64,000 bases of DNA from Leeuwenhoekiella palythoae (GTDB lineage Bacteria; Bacteroidota; Bacteroidia; Flavobacteriales; Flavobacteriaceae), in assembly GCF_900130045.1 (NCBI RefSeq), contig NZ_FQXT01000004.1:513276-577275 (forward strand), in the 5' to 3' direction. The translations under genes were made by a program, and so were the position numbers. Below the pieces are notes generated by a model. It saw nothing but the letters and a program-made list of their open reading frames with translations, was not told the DNA's origin and ran no database searches. Of this stretch, positions 35,251 through 45,999 are shown piece by piece (positions within the stretch are counted from its first letter, which is position 1; every line of letters begins with the position of its first letter).

Positions 35251-36117
35251 ATGAAAGCTTCAGACTATCAAATCACCGCACCCATAAAACTAGCCGATCT
35301 TAAAACCCACGAGGATTTTGGTAAGACCAAAGAACTCGAGCAGGAGTTGGATGAGGTGAGTAAGAAGATTGCAGCTATTCAGAATGCGATGTACGCCCAC
35401 GGAAAATATGCTGCGCTGATCTGCATTCAAGGAATGGATACAGCCGGAAAGGACAGCTTGATTCGCGAGGTTTTTAAAAATTTTAATGCCCGTGGTGTGG
35501 TCGTGCATAGTTTTAAAACACCAACTTCTCTAGAACTGGGACACGATTATTTGTGGCGTCATTACATCGCATTGCCGGCCAGAGGTAAGGTGGGCGTTTT
35601 TAATAGAACGCATTACGAGAATGTTTTGGTCACGCGTGTACATCCGGAATATATTTTAAATGAAAATATTCCCGGGGTCAATGATGTTTCAGATATTGAT
35701 GAAGCTTTTTGGGAAAAGCGTTTTGAGCAGATTAATAATTTTGAAAAGCATATTGCTGATAATGGAACAATCATTTTTAAATTCTTCCTGCACCTTTCAA
35801 AAGAAGAGCAAAAGCATCGATTATTACGCCGCTTAAATAAACCCAACAAAAACTGGAAGTTTTCAGCGGGCGACCTCAAAGAGCGTGCGCTATGGGATGA
35901 ATACCAGCAGTGTTACGAAGATGCGATCAACAAAACCTCTAAATTTCACGCGCCTTGGTATATTATTCCGGCAGATGATAAACCTACCGCACGCCTGATT
36001 TTAGCCAATATTCTTCTAGAAAAGCTTTCCTCGTATAAAGACATTGAAGAGCCAGAACTTGATGAGAAAACAAAAAGCAATATTGACGCCTACCGCAAAC
36101 AGTTGGAATCAGAATAA
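35251..36117 (+). CDS. Polyphosphate kinase 2 family protein
   Basis: 288 residues of single-domain PPK2, using polyphosphate to phosphorylate nucleotides. Walker A GMDTAGKDS at 61-69, the following SFKTPTSLELGHDYLWRHY and the lid-region VFNRTHYENVLVTRVHP (117-133) are all typical. FFLHLSKEEQKHRLLRR also belongs to the family. The sequence does not settle whether AMP, ADP or both are used. It starts 24 bases after the response regulator, so it is likely co-transcribed; polyphosphate is a common stress store. Confidence 0.93.
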   Translation: MKASDYQITAPIKLADLKTHEDFGKTKELEQELDEVSKKIAAIQNAMYAHGKYAALICIQGMDTAGKDSLIREVFKNFNARGVVVHSFKTPTSLELGHDYLWRHYIALPARGKVGVFNRTHYENVLVTRVHPEYILNENIPGVNDVSDIDEAFWEKRFEQINNFEKHIADNGTIIFKFFLHLSKEEQKHRLLRRLNKPNKNWKFSAGDLKERALWDEYQQCYEDAINKTSKFHAPWYIIPADDKPTARLILANILLEKLSSYKDIEEPELDEKTKSNIDAYRKQLESE

Positions 36118-36163
36118 CGGCTGAGAACTTCTAAATATCCACTCCATATTTAATGAAACTATC

Positions 36164-36191
36164 AAAAATCGGCACGGAAGTGGCGATTTTT
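36164..36191 (+). terminator. Terminator after the PPK2 gene
   Basis: AAAAATCG (36164-36171) pairs with CGATTTTT (36184-36191), extended by partly paired GGCA/TGGC-type bases, then CTGTTT. It ends the long unit starting at 29997. Confidence 0.65.
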
Positions 36192-36258
36192 CTGTTTAAT
36201 CGCATAAATACCGCGAGAGAATATTATTTTTAGGACTCATCTAAAAACACAACTAATT

Positions 36259-37674
36259 TTGAAAAGAATTTTTCTCTTTGTCATGTTGTTTGCAGGGTTT
36301 CATTTGGTTTCTGCACAAACAACTAAAGACTCTTTGCAATTGCGCAATTTTTATGATTTATCGCTTTTAGACGGCAACAGTTATGAGTGGCTTGACGAAT
36401 TATCTAATGATATCGGAGCACGTCTAAGCGGAAGTGCCGGCGCTGAAAAAGCCGTGCAATGGGCAAAAAAAGAACTTGAATCTATCGGACTGGATAAAGT
36501 ATGGTTACAGCCGGTGATGGTCCCAAAATGGGAACGAGGCGCGCCAGAAAAAGCACACATTAAAGGACCAGATGGTAGCATCGATGTGCCTGTTTGTGCT
36601 TTGGGAGGCTCCATCGCTACGACTGCTGACGGTGTCACCGCTGAGGTTGTGGAAGTTCAAGGGATAGAGGATCTGGCAAAATTTGGCGAAGCCCAACTAA
36701 AAGGTAAGATCGTTTTTTATAACCGTCCTATGCAGGCCGATCTGATTCAGACGTTTTCTGCTTACGGTGGTTGTGTAGATCAGCGTTATTCTGGAGCGCG
36801 AGAAGCGGCAAAGTACGGTGCCGTGGGCGTTATTGTACGCTCCATGAATCTAAGAATGGACGATCTTCCGCATACCGGTTCTATGTCTTACGGCGACTTG
36901 CCTAATGACAAGCGTATTCCGGCAGCGGCGATAAGCACTAATGGTGCGGCGCTGTTGAGTAAACTGCTTAAAAAAGACAAAAACACGCAATTTTATCTAA
37001 AAATGAATTGCAAAAATTATGAAGAAGATGTGCCTTCGTTTAATGTGATTGGTGAAATCACCGGAAGTGAAAAGCCTAATGAATTTATGGTTGTAGGTGG
37101 TCATTTAGACTCTTGGGATCTAGGTGACGGAAGCCACGATGATGGTGCCGGTGTGGTGCAAAGTATGGAAGTATTGCGTTTGATGAAAGCTGCAAATTAT
37201 AAACCGAAGCACAGCATACGCGTCGTTCTTTTTATGAATGAAGAAAACGGATTACGCGGTGGTACTGAATATGCAAAAGTGGCGAAGCAAGAAGGCGAGA
37301 AGCACGTTTTTGCTTTAGAAAGTGACGCCGGTGGTTTTACACCTCGCGGATTCTCTTTTGATGCTGATAAAGCCAATTTTGAGCAGGTTCAAAATTGGAT
37401 CCCGTTATTTAAACCGTATTTAATTCACTTTTTCGAATTAGGCGGAAGCGGGGCAGATGTTGGTCCGTTAAAAGAAGAAGGCACTGTTCTGGCAGGATTA
37501 CGTCCTGATTCGCAGCGTTATTTTGATCATCACCACGCTTCTAATGACACTTTTGATGCGGTAAACAAACGAGAATTAGAATTAGGTGCAGCGACGATGA
37601 CCAGTCTGGTTTATCTTTTTGACAACCACGGTGTGATTCCTCCTATAACTAACGAGAAGCCGCTTAAAGACTAA
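36259..37674 (+). CDS. Secreted M28-family zinc peptidase
   Basis: 471 residues from TTG 36259. The signal peptide MKRIFLFVMLFAGFHLVSAQ is followed by the mature enzyme. A PA (protease-associated) insert covers about 120-230. The zinc-binding M28 core begins with His282 in VVGGHLDSW, Asp294/295 in SHDDGAG, then NEENGLRG, LESDAGG and the late DHHHASNDT. All metal ligands are present, so it should be active as an amino- or carboxypeptidase (the latter group, human CPQ/PGCP-like, resembles it in length). It lies alone between two terminators. Confidence 0.92.
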   Translation: MKRIFLFVMLFAGFHLVSAQTTKDSLQLRNFYDLSLLDGNSYEWLDELSNDIGARLSGSAGAEKAVQWAKKELESIGLDKVWLQPVMVPKWERGAPEKAHIKGPDGSIDVPVCALGGSIATTADGVTAEVVEVQGIEDLAKFGEAQLKGKIVFYNRPMQADLIQTFSAYGGCVDQRYSGAREAAKYGAVGVIVRSMNLRMDDLPHTGSMSYGDLPNDKRIPAAAISTNGAALLSKLLKKDKNTQFYLKMNCKNYEEDVPSFNVIGEITGSEKPNEFMVVGGHLDSWDLGDGSHDDGAGVVQSMEVLRLMKAANYKPKHSIRVVLFMNEENGLRGGTEYAKVAKQEGEKHVFALESDAGGFTPRGFSFDADKANFEQVQNWIPLFKPYLIHFFELGGSGADVGPLKEEGTVLAGLRPDSQRYFDHHHASNDTFDAVNKRELELGAATMTSLVYLFDNHGVIPPITNEKPLKD

Positions 37675-37699
37675 GATTGTTGTTAAACTTCTACTAAGT

Positions 37700-37726
37700 A
37701 AAGACCTCGTTTTCACGAGGTCTTTT
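37700..37726 (+). terminator. Terminator after the M28 peptidase gene
   Basis: AAAGACCTCG (37700-37709), loop TTTTCA, CGAGGTCTTTT (37716-37726): a perfect stem of ten bases with a T-run. Confidence 0.88.
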
Positions 37727-37759
37727 AATTTTATAGCAAACCAAACTAACAACTAAATC

Positions 37760-39289
37760 ATGGCAATTTTAGGTTCGCTTATTAAAGGCATCATTGATAT
37801 TTCAGATAAGGTAATTCCGGAGTCTAATCCGTTAGATGAGCAGCAGGAAGTTTTAAAATCTTTGCTTAAAAAAGCCAAAAACACACAGTTTGGAAGCTTC
37901 TACAGTTTTGAAGCTATTTTAGAGTCAGAAAATCCGGCAAAGACCTTTGCGGAAGAAGTTCCGTTTTTTGATTATAACAGCTTAAATGAAGAATGGTGGT
38001 CCAAGTTGCACGATGGGGAAAGTGATGTTACCTGGCCGGGAATACCGCATTATTTTGCGTTAAGCAGTGGTACCACCGGAAAAAGCAGTAAGCGCATCCC
38101 GGTGACTGATGAGATGGTTGATGCTATACGTATGGCAGGGATCAAACAGGTAGGAGCCTTGGCGCATTTTGATCTGGAACCTGATTTTTTTGAAAAGGAA
38201 ATTATGATGCTGGGAAGTTCTACTAATCTACAAGAGCGCGATGGTCACGAAGAAGGCGAAATTAGTGGAATAAGCGCGAGTAATATTCCATTTTGGTTTA
38301 GAGGCTATTACAAACCCGGAGAAGATATTGCAAAAATCGATGATTGGGATGAGCGTGTGCAGCATATTGCAGAGAAGGCCGAAGAATGGGATATTGGAGC
38401 CTTAAGCGGTATTCCAAGCTGGATTGAGCTAATGCTAGAGAAGGTTATTGAGCATCATAACTTGAATAATATTCACGAGATCTGGCCAAACTTGCAAGTG
38501 TACACCTCAGGTGGTGTTGCGTTTCAGCCGTATGAAAAGAGTTTTAATGCACTTCTAGGGAAACCCATTATCGTGATTGATACCTATCTGGCTTCCGAAG
38601 GCTTTATCGCTTTTCAAGCAAGACCTGAAACCGATGCGATGAAATTGGTAACCGATAACGGTATTTACTTTGAGTTTGTGCCTATGAATCCTGACTACAT
38701 CAATCAAGACGGTTCTATAGTGCAAGATGCGCCTGTGGTGGGTCTGGCAGATGTAGAAGAAGATCAAGATTATATTTTAATTATTTCTACGGTTTCGGGA
38801 GCTTGGCGTTACTTAATTGGCGATACCATTGCTTTTACAAATAAAGAACGCGCAGAAATTAAAATTACCGGGCGGACCAAATTTTTCCTGAATACGGTAG
38901 GTTCGCAACTATCGGTAAATAAGATGGAAGCTGCGGTGCAGGAACTTGAGGAACAATTTGATATTAAAATTCCGGAATTTACTATCGCGGCAAAACGCAA
39001 TCCCGAAGATGATGAGTTTTACCATTATTGGTATTTGGGAACCGAAACTTCAGTTTCTAATGAAGAACTGGCAGACGCTTTAGATAAAAGTTTGCAGGAA
39101 GCCAATAAGAATTACGGTGTCGCACGTAGCAAAGCGCTTAAAGGCGTTTTTGTTAACACGGTGAGTCCTGAGATTTTCTATGAATGGAGTGGCGCCAACA
39201 AGAAAAAAGGCGGACAAGTAAAAATGGAAAAGGTGATGAATGAAGAAAAGTTCGCCGAATGGGAAGCCTTTGTAAAAGAACACGCTTAA
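37760..39289 (+). CDS. GH3 family acyl-adenylating enzyme (auxin-responsive GH3-like)
   Basis: 509 residues. The ATP/AMP-binding loop SSGTTGKSSKRIPVTDEM is at 102-119, with the family motifs YTSGGVAFQPYEKSF, EGFIAFQARPE and YLIGDTIAFTNKERAEIKITGR. Plant GH3 proteins conjugate amino acids to jasmonate or auxin through acyl adenylates; bacterial homologues are common in Bacteroidota and mostly uncharacterised. There is no signal peptide or carrier domain, so the acyl group is likely passed to a small acceptor. Its stop overlaps the stop of a convergent protease gene. Confidence 0.9.
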   Translation: MAILGSLIKGIIDISDKVIPESNPLDEQQEVLKSLLKKAKNTQFGSFYSFEAILESENPAKTFAEEVPFFDYNSLNEEWWSKLHDGESDVTWPGIPHYFALSSGTTGKSSKRIPVTDEMVDAIRMAGIKQVGALAHFDLEPDFFEKEIMMLGSSTNLQERDGHEEGEISGISASNIPFWFRGYYKPGEDIAKIDDWDERVQHIAEKAEEWDIGALSGIPSWIELMLEKVIEHHNLNNIHEIWPNLQVYTSGGVAFQPYEKSFNALLGKPIIVIDTYLASEGFIAFQARPETDAMKLVTDNGIYFEFVPMNPDYINQDGSIVQDAPVVGLADVEEDQDYILIISTVSGAWRYLIGDTIAFTNKERAEIKITGRTKFFLNTVGSQLSVNKMEAAVQELEEQFDIKIPEFTIAAKRNPEDDEFYHYWYLGTETSVSNEELADALDKSLQEANKNYGVARSKALKGVFVNTVSPEIFYEWSGANKKKGGQVKMEKVMNEEKFAEWEAFVKEHA

Positions 39290-39870
39290 ACTTCGAGTTC
39301 TTCTTCTAGATTTTTATTTTCATTAATTAAAAGCATAATCTCTTCCGGAGAAAGGTAGAGGCGTTTGATACGCGCTTTATATTTTGCTGAAATATGGGCG
39401 TGATTCAGGATAAAGTCTTTAGTGACTAAAATATATTTACCCATACCGTGCGAGACAGCAAAGGTGTCTGCTGCACGTTCTGCTTCTCTGATGAATTTTG
39501 GAAAATATAAATATTTTAAGCCAAACCAAATCAGTCCCAGACTGCTTCGGTTTTTATAATCCATAATATGGCCCAGTTCGTGGCCAATCCATCCAATTAG
39601 AACATCAGAAGGAATATCAGTGATCTTGAACGATTCGGTTTCAATCTGAATTTTTTTACTTATAAACACAAAATATTTCCGCTTTGCGCGCGGATTCAAT
39701 AAAGAACTGAATGCCGGTTGCGCCTGCATCGTAGACTTTTTTATATCCTTCTTAAACCGAAACGCTATAGGTGTTTCTGCTAGTTCGGGGTAATACGAGA
39801 GGGCCACTTTAATTTCTTGGGCAAGAACATCTGGTATTTCTTTATGTGTCAGTTCGGGATCGTTGTGCAT
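39286..39870 (-). CDS. Small HExxH zinc metallopeptidase-like protein
   Basis: 194 residues, no signal peptide or membrane helix apart from one mildly hydrophobic segment near 111-122. HELGH at 97-101 gives two zinc ligands and the catalytic Glu; EAERAAD at about 129-135 gives the likely third ligand, the layout of gluzincins such as M48. I do not recognise a named family. It is convergent with the GH3 gene with a four-base overlap of stop codons and is divergent from the MATE gene. Confidence 0.75.
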   Translation of the reverse strand: MHNDPELTHKEIPDVLAQEIKVALSYYPELAETPIAFRFKKDIKKSTMQAQPAFSSLLNPRAKRKYFVFISKKIQIETESFKITDIPSDVLIGWIGHELGHIMDYKNRSSLGLIWFGLKYLYFPKFIREAERAADTFAVSHGMGKYILVTKDFILNHAHISAKYKARIKRLYLSPEEIMLLINENKNLEEELEV

Positions 39871-39989
39871 AGAATGGTAAAGATACTCATAGCGCTCGCC
39901 TTGGGCTGTTAATTAGTTTTTAAAATGCATTCCCGGTTAAATTTAGAATAAGGTTCATTTTGGGTACAACTGTTCTTGAACTTAAATCT

Positions 39990-39997
39990 TACTTTTG
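39990..39997 (+). promoter_or_regulatory. Candidate -7 box TACTTTTG before the MATE gene
   Basis: Matches TAnnTTTG and is identical to the grpE box. It lies 22 bases before the GTG start at 40020. No well-spaced -33 is visible. Confidence 0.55.
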
Positions 39998-40019
39998 CAG
40001 TCCTTAAAAAAATACCGTC

Positions 40020-41387
40020 GTGCTATCAATTTATACTAAAGAATTTCGACAAAATTTAAAGATCGCTTATCCCGTAATGCTGGGACAATTGGGACATATT
40101 CTTGTCGCTTTAGCCGATAATCTTATGGTTGGGCGTTTGGGTGCTGCCCAACTGGCAGCTGTTTCTTTGGGGAACAGCCTTATATTTATTGCACTCTCGC
40201 TAGGTATAGGTTTTTCATTCGCGATCACGCCTTTAGTTGCTGAAGCTGATGGTGCAGGCGATACACAAACTGGTCGCAATTATTTCCATCATGGGATCGT
40301 GATGTGTGCCTTAAATGGTATTTTGCTTTTTGTTTTATTGCTGCTGGCCAAACCTATTTTGTACTATCTCGATCAGCCTGTCGAGGTTGTGGAACTGGCC
40401 ATCCCGTATATGGATATTGTGGCGTTTTCATTGATTCCGTTGATGGTGTTTCAGGCATTTAAACAGTTTGCAGATGGCTTGTCAAACACGCGCTATGCGA
40501 TGTACGCTACTCTGGTTTCTAATGTAGTTAACGTACTTTTTAACTTTCTCCTGATCTACGGCTTCTGGATCTTCCCGCGTTTGGAGTTGGTGGGTGCCGC
40601 TTATGGAACCTTGATCTCGCGCTTCTTTATGCTATGGATGCTGTATTATATTTTAAGCCGAAAAAAGAAGTTTCAACCGTATTTTGTGTGGACAAGACGG
40701 AAAGCGTTTCAGCTTCCTATTTTTAAAAAGCTTTTTGATCTGGGCTTTCCTACGGCAATGCAAATGTTGTTTGAAGTGTCGCTGTTTACTTCGTGTATTT
40801 TCCTTTCAGGAATATTAGGGACTAATGCTCAGGCGGCAAACCAGATTGCACTCAATCTTGCGGCGATGACGTTTATGATCGCGGTGGGGCTTGGTGTTAC
40901 GGCCACTATTAGAGTGGGGAATCAAAAAGGGAAGGCAGATTTTGAAAATATGCGTCGCATTGCATTCTCGCTGTTCCTACAGGTATTTTTGATCGAAGCG
41001 GTTTTTGCCGTTGGTTTTATTTTGCTTAAAGATATCCTACCAACTTTTTATATAGACAATGTTGAGGTGATCGCACTCGCGGCTCAGTTGCTTATAGTTG
41101 CGGCACTTTTTCAATTGAGTGATGGTTTGCAGGTGGTGATCCTGGGGGCATTGCGCGGATTGCAAGATGTGAATATCCCCACTTTTATTTGTTTTATCGC
41201 CTATTGGTTAATTGGCTTTCCGGTGGCTTGGTATTTTGGTCAGGAAGATCAGATGGCAAGTCAGGGAATTTGGTATGGTTTGCTTGCGGGGCTTAGTGCT
41301 TCGGCGGTGTTGTTGTATATTCGTTTTATTTATTTAAGCCGAAAACTAATCCATCAAGTTTCCGAAGGAAAAACTACAGCAGGCTAA
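40020..41387 (+). CDS. MATE-family multidrug efflux transporter
   Basis: 455 residues with twelve predicted membrane helices in two MatE repeats. The N-terminal block YPVMLGQLGHILVALADNLM and the second-half block GFPTAMQMLFEVSLFTSCIF are the paired repeat starts of NorM-type carriers. These export cationic drugs, dyes and some fluoroquinolones with Na+ or H+ entry. GTG start. Two bases separate it from a pentapeptide-repeat gene, so the two are probably one transcript. Confidence 0.93.
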   Translation: MLSIYTKEFRQNLKIAYPVMLGQLGHILVALADNLMVGRLGAAQLAAVSLGNSLIFIALSLGIGFSFAITPLVAEADGAGDTQTGRNYFHHGIVMCALNGILLFVLLLLAKPILYYLDQPVEVVELAIPYMDIVAFSLIPLMVFQAFKQFADGLSNTRYAMYATLVSNVVNVLFNFLLIYGFWIFPRLELVGAAYGTLISRFFMLWMLYYILSRKKKFQPYFVWTRRKAFQLPIFKKLFDLGFPTAMQMLFEVSLFTSCIFLSGILGTNAQAANQIALNLAAMTFMIAVGLGVTATIRVGNQKGKADFENMRRIAFSLFLQVFLIEAVFAVGFILLKDILPTFYIDNVEVIALAAQLLIVAALFQLSDGLQVVILGALRGLQDVNIPTFICFIAYWLIGFPVAWYFGQEDQMASQGIWYGLLAGLSASAVLLYIRFIYLSRKLIHQVSEGKTTAG

Positions 41388-41389
41388 TT

Positions 41390-41956
41390 ATGAACGAACT
41401 CCTCACAGACCAAATTTTTGAAAATCACAATTTTGCCGAAAATCCACTTGTAGCAGATTTTGAAGATTGCGTATTCAAAAGTTGTGTTTTTGCTAAAGCC
41501 AATCTTTCAAAGCTTACATTTACCAATTGTACGTTTGAAAACTGCGATTGGAGCGCTGCGAAACTAGTACAGACGGCCTTTCAGGAATGCGAATTTTCAT
41601 CGTGTAAAATGCTGGGGATTGCCTTTGAAGCGTGCAATACTTTTTTATTTCAGATCTATTGTGCACAATGCACACTTGATTTTAGTAGTTTTTATCAAGT
41701 TGATTTGAGTTCGTCTCAATTCAGCCAATGTCAACTAAAAGAAGCCGATTTCACTGAAGCTAATCTTTCGGGTGTATTTCTTGACGAATGCAATCTTGCA
41801 GGAGCCACGTTTGACCAAACCAATCTGGAAAAAACTGATTTTTCTTCCGCGGTACATTATGAACTCAATCCTGATGAAAACAAAATACGCGGGGCGATCT
41901 TCAGCAAAGAAGGTTTAGCAGGATTACTCAGTAGTTACCACATTAAAATTGTTTGA
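41390..41956 (+). CDS. Pentapeptide-repeat protein (Qnr/MfpA/McbG-like length)
   Basis: 188 residues. From about residue 22 the chain follows the A(D/N)LxF pattern in right-handed quadrilateral helix style: FEDCVFKSCVFAKANLSKL, FTNCTFENCDW, FSQCQLKEADFTEANLSG. The C-terminal GAIFSKEGLAGLLSSYHIKI resembles the end helix that makes Qnr and MfpA dimerise. Such proteins mimic DNA and protect gyrase from quinolones or toxins, but many pentapeptide proteins have other roles. It is coupled to a MATE efflux gene upstream and a DUF3820 gene downstream. Confidence 0.85.
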   Translation: MNELLTDQIFENHNFAENPLVADFEDCVFKSCVFAKANLSKLTFTNCTFENCDWSAAKLVQTAFQECEFSSCKMLGIAFEACNTFLFQIYCAQCTLDFSSFYQVDLSSSQFSQCQLKEADFTEANLSGVFLDECNLAGATFDQTNLEKTDFSSAVHYELNPDENKIRGAIFSKEGLAGLLSSYHIKIV

Positions 41957-42201
41957 TCTTGAACCCGGAAAGCCTTATCGAACTTGCCTATTATAAAATG
42001 CCGTTTGGTAAATACCAAGACCGGTATCTTGTAGAAATTCCCGAGTATTATTTCACTTGGTTTAAGCAAAAAGGCTTTCCTGAAGGGAAACTGGGTTTTA
42101 TGATGCAGCAAATGCACGAGATTAAAATCAATGGCTTAGAAGAGCTTATTTTTAAAATCAAACGACAATACCCAGCGCCTCAGCCTAAAAGAAAACCTTA
42201 A
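41953..42201 (+). CDS. DUF3820-family small protein
   Basis: 82 residues, starting at TTG 41953 (overlapping the previous stop) or TTG 41959. The core YKMPFGKYQDRYLVEIPEYY and FTWFKQKGFP is the DUF3820 signature, a small domain also found near nucleases and of unknown function. The C-terminus is basic (KIKRQYPAPQPKRKP), which could suit nucleic-acid contact. A promoter box for pyrG follows 43 bases later. Confidence 0.85.
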   Translation: MILNPESLIELAYYKMPFGKYQDRYLVEIPEYYFTWFKQKGFPEGKLGFMMQQMHEIKINGLEELIFKIKRQYPAPQPKRKP

Positions 42202-42244
42202 AAATTATCCTAAAATCCGCTTAAAAGGTTCGTCAATAAATCGC

Positions 42245-42252
42245 TATCTTTG
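42245..42252 (+). promoter_or_regulatory. pyrG -7 box TATCTTTG
   Basis: Exact TAnnTTTG match, 57 bases before the pyrG ATG. This leaves a leader of about 50 bases, in which I see no clear attenuator hairpin. Confidence 0.65.
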
Positions 42253-42291
42253 CATCCCGTAGACGCGCTCTTCATGTTAAAAAGAGCTTAA

Positions 42292-43950
<1,659 letters not shown>

Positions 43951-44051
43951 TCTATGGGATTGTTATTGCTTCTAGCCACTCAAGCATTTTAGCCGGGTTT
44001 CCCGTAAACTAAATTACACACGAATACAATTAGGCGTAAGCCTCGATGATT

Positions 44052-45917
44052 ATGGAAGAAAAGAAATTTGACAAACAGTCAATGATTGGGTTCCTTTTAA
44101 TAGGAGCTATTTTATTATTTATGCTTTGGCAAAACCAGCCTTCTGACGAAGAGCTTGCTGCGCAGAAAGCACAAGAGGAGCAGGTGGAAGCTCATGAAGC
44201 AGCTGCGGAAAAAGCATCACAAACCGATGCTGTGGTTGAAAGCACCACGCCGCAAAATGATTCTTTGGCCTTGGAGCGCTACAAAGCTACTTTAGGGAGT
44301 TTTGCGTACTCAGCAACTTTACCTTCAGCGACAGACGATGTCACCGAACTGGAGAATGATGTGTTGGCGCTTAAAGTGAGTAACAAAGGCGGTTTTATTA
44401 CCGAAGCGCGTTTGAAGAATTTTAAAAGTTATGATTCGGTTCCTGTTTATCTCATTAAAGATGGAAACAGCAGATTTAATTTAACTTTCAGTACCACTGA
44501 CAACCGCACGTTGAATAGTGAGAACCTGTACTTTGAACCTTCATTATCAAAAGAAGGAGAGAATCAAGTACTTTCTATGAAGCTCAAAGTTTCAGATTCA
44601 GAATATTTAGAATACCGTTATACATTGAAGCCAGACGATTATATGATGGGCTTCGGTATAAAAACTGTTGGTTTACAAAATGTGGTTAATACCTCGCAGC
44701 CTATCAATTTAGATTGGCAATTGAAGGGCTATCGTCACGCAAAAAGTATTACTTATGAAAATCGTTACACACGCCTTACCTACGAATATGAAGAAGGCGA
44801 TCACGATAAATTAAGCCAGACCGGTGACGATGATGCGATCGAGACCAATGTAGACTGGTTTAACTTCAGACAGCATTTTTTCAGTTCTATATTATTAACC
44901 GATCAACCTTTTGACGAAGTGCGGTTTTCTTCTAAAAACTTGGTTGAAGATGAAGAAGTGGATACCGTATATACCAAGCAGTATGCTGCAAATATGCAAC
45001 TGAAGCCGGTAAATGGTGAGCTTAACTATGCGATGGACTTCTATTACGGTCCTACCGATTACCAAATCTTAAACAACTACGATCGTGATATTGATGAAGC
45101 GATGCCGCTAGGTTGGGGTATTTTTGGTGTGATCAATAAATACTTGATCATTCCGTTCTTTAATTTCTTGATTGCGTATTTCCCTGCGGGAATTGCTATT
45201 ATTTTATTGACGATCTCTATCAAATTATTACTTTCTCCGGTGCAATACAAGCAGTACTTGTCTCAAGGGAAGATGAAGGTGTTAAGACCGGAGATCAATG
45301 AGATTAATGAGAAGTATGCAGATAACCCGATGAAAAAGCAGCAAGAAACGATGAAGCTGTATAGTAAAGCCGGTGCCAGCCCATTGAGTGGGTGTATTCC
45401 CGGATTGCTTCAGATTCCTGTGTTTTATGCTTTGTTTACCTTTTTCCCTTCGGCATTTGCATTAAGACATAAGAGCTTCCTTTGGGCAGACGATTTATCG
45501 AGCTATGATAAAATTGCAGACTTACCGTTCCATATTCCGTTTTACGGAGATCACGTGAGCTTATTCCCGATTTTAGCGTCTATTGCGATCTTTATTTATA
45601 TGACGATGACCACCGGTCAGAGTATGCAGCAAGCGCAGCAACCGGGAATGCCTAATATGAAATTCCTGATGTATCTATCGCCGATTATGATGTTGTTTTT
45701 CTTCAACAACTATGCGAGTGGATTGAGTTTGTACTACTTTATTTCAAACCTGATCACCATCGGAATTATGCTTGTGATCAAGAATTTTATTTTAGATGAA
45801 GATAAAATTCACGCGAAGATCGCTACAGCTAAGGCAAAGCCGAAAAAGAAAAGCAAATTCTCTCAGAAGTTCTCTGAGATGATGGAGCAAGCTGAAAAAC
45901 AGCAACGCAATAAGTAA
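44052..45917 (+). CDS. yidC: Membrane protein insertase YidC
   Basis: 621 residues from ATG 44052 (MEEKKFDKQSMIGFLLIGAI); ATG 44046 adds two residues. The first helix (about 12-28) is followed by an acidic linker and a large periplasmic beta-sandwich to about 355. The 60KD_IMP insertase core has helices with IILLTISIKLLLSPVQYKQY, KQQETMKLYSKAGASPLSGC and CIPGLLQIPVFYALFTFFP. The C-terminus is basic, for ribosome contact. It inserts membrane proteins with or without SecYEG. Confidence 0.97.
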   Translation: MEEKKFDKQSMIGFLLIGAILLFMLWQNQPSDEELAAQKAQEEQVEAHEAAAEKASQTDAVVESTTPQNDSLALERYKATLGSFAYSATLPSATDDVTELENDVLALKVSNKGGFITEARLKNFKSYDSVPVYLIKDGNSRFNLTFSTTDNRTLNSENLYFEPSLSKEGENQVLSMKLKVSDSEYLEYRYTLKPDDYMMGFGIKTVGLQNVVNTSQPINLDWQLKGYRHAKSITYENRYTRLTYEYEEGDHDKLSQTGDDDAIETNVDWFNFRQHFFSSILLTDQPFDEVRFSSKNLVEDEEVDTVYTKQYAANMQLKPVNGELNYAMDFYYGPTDYQILNNYDRDIDEAMPLGWGIFGVINKYLIIPFFNFLIAYFPAGIAIILLTISIKLLLSPVQYKQYLSQGKMKVLRPEINEINEKYADNPMKKQQETMKLYSKAGASPLSGCIPGLLQIPVFYALFTFFPSAFALRHKSFLWADDLSSYDKIADLPFHIPFYGDHVSLFPILASIAIFIYMTMTTGQSMQQAQQPGMPNMKFLMYLSPIMMLFFFNNYASGLSLYYFISNLITIGIMLVIKNFILDEDKIHAKIATAKAKPKKKSKFSQKFSEMMEQAEKQQRNK

Positions 45918-45941
45918 TCTTTTTTGTCCCAACTTAAATAG

Positions 45942-45973
45942 AAAAACCCTTCAAGAATTCTTGAAGGGTTTTT
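45942..45973. terminator. Perfect bidirectional terminator between yidC and the fasciclin gene
   Basis: AAAAACCCTTCAAGAA (45942-45957) is directly followed by its exact reverse complement (45958-45973). With A-run and T-run on either side it can stop both convergent genes. Confidence 0.9.
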
Positions 45974-45999
45974 TGTTGCAATTTTTCTTTTTCAATGGA

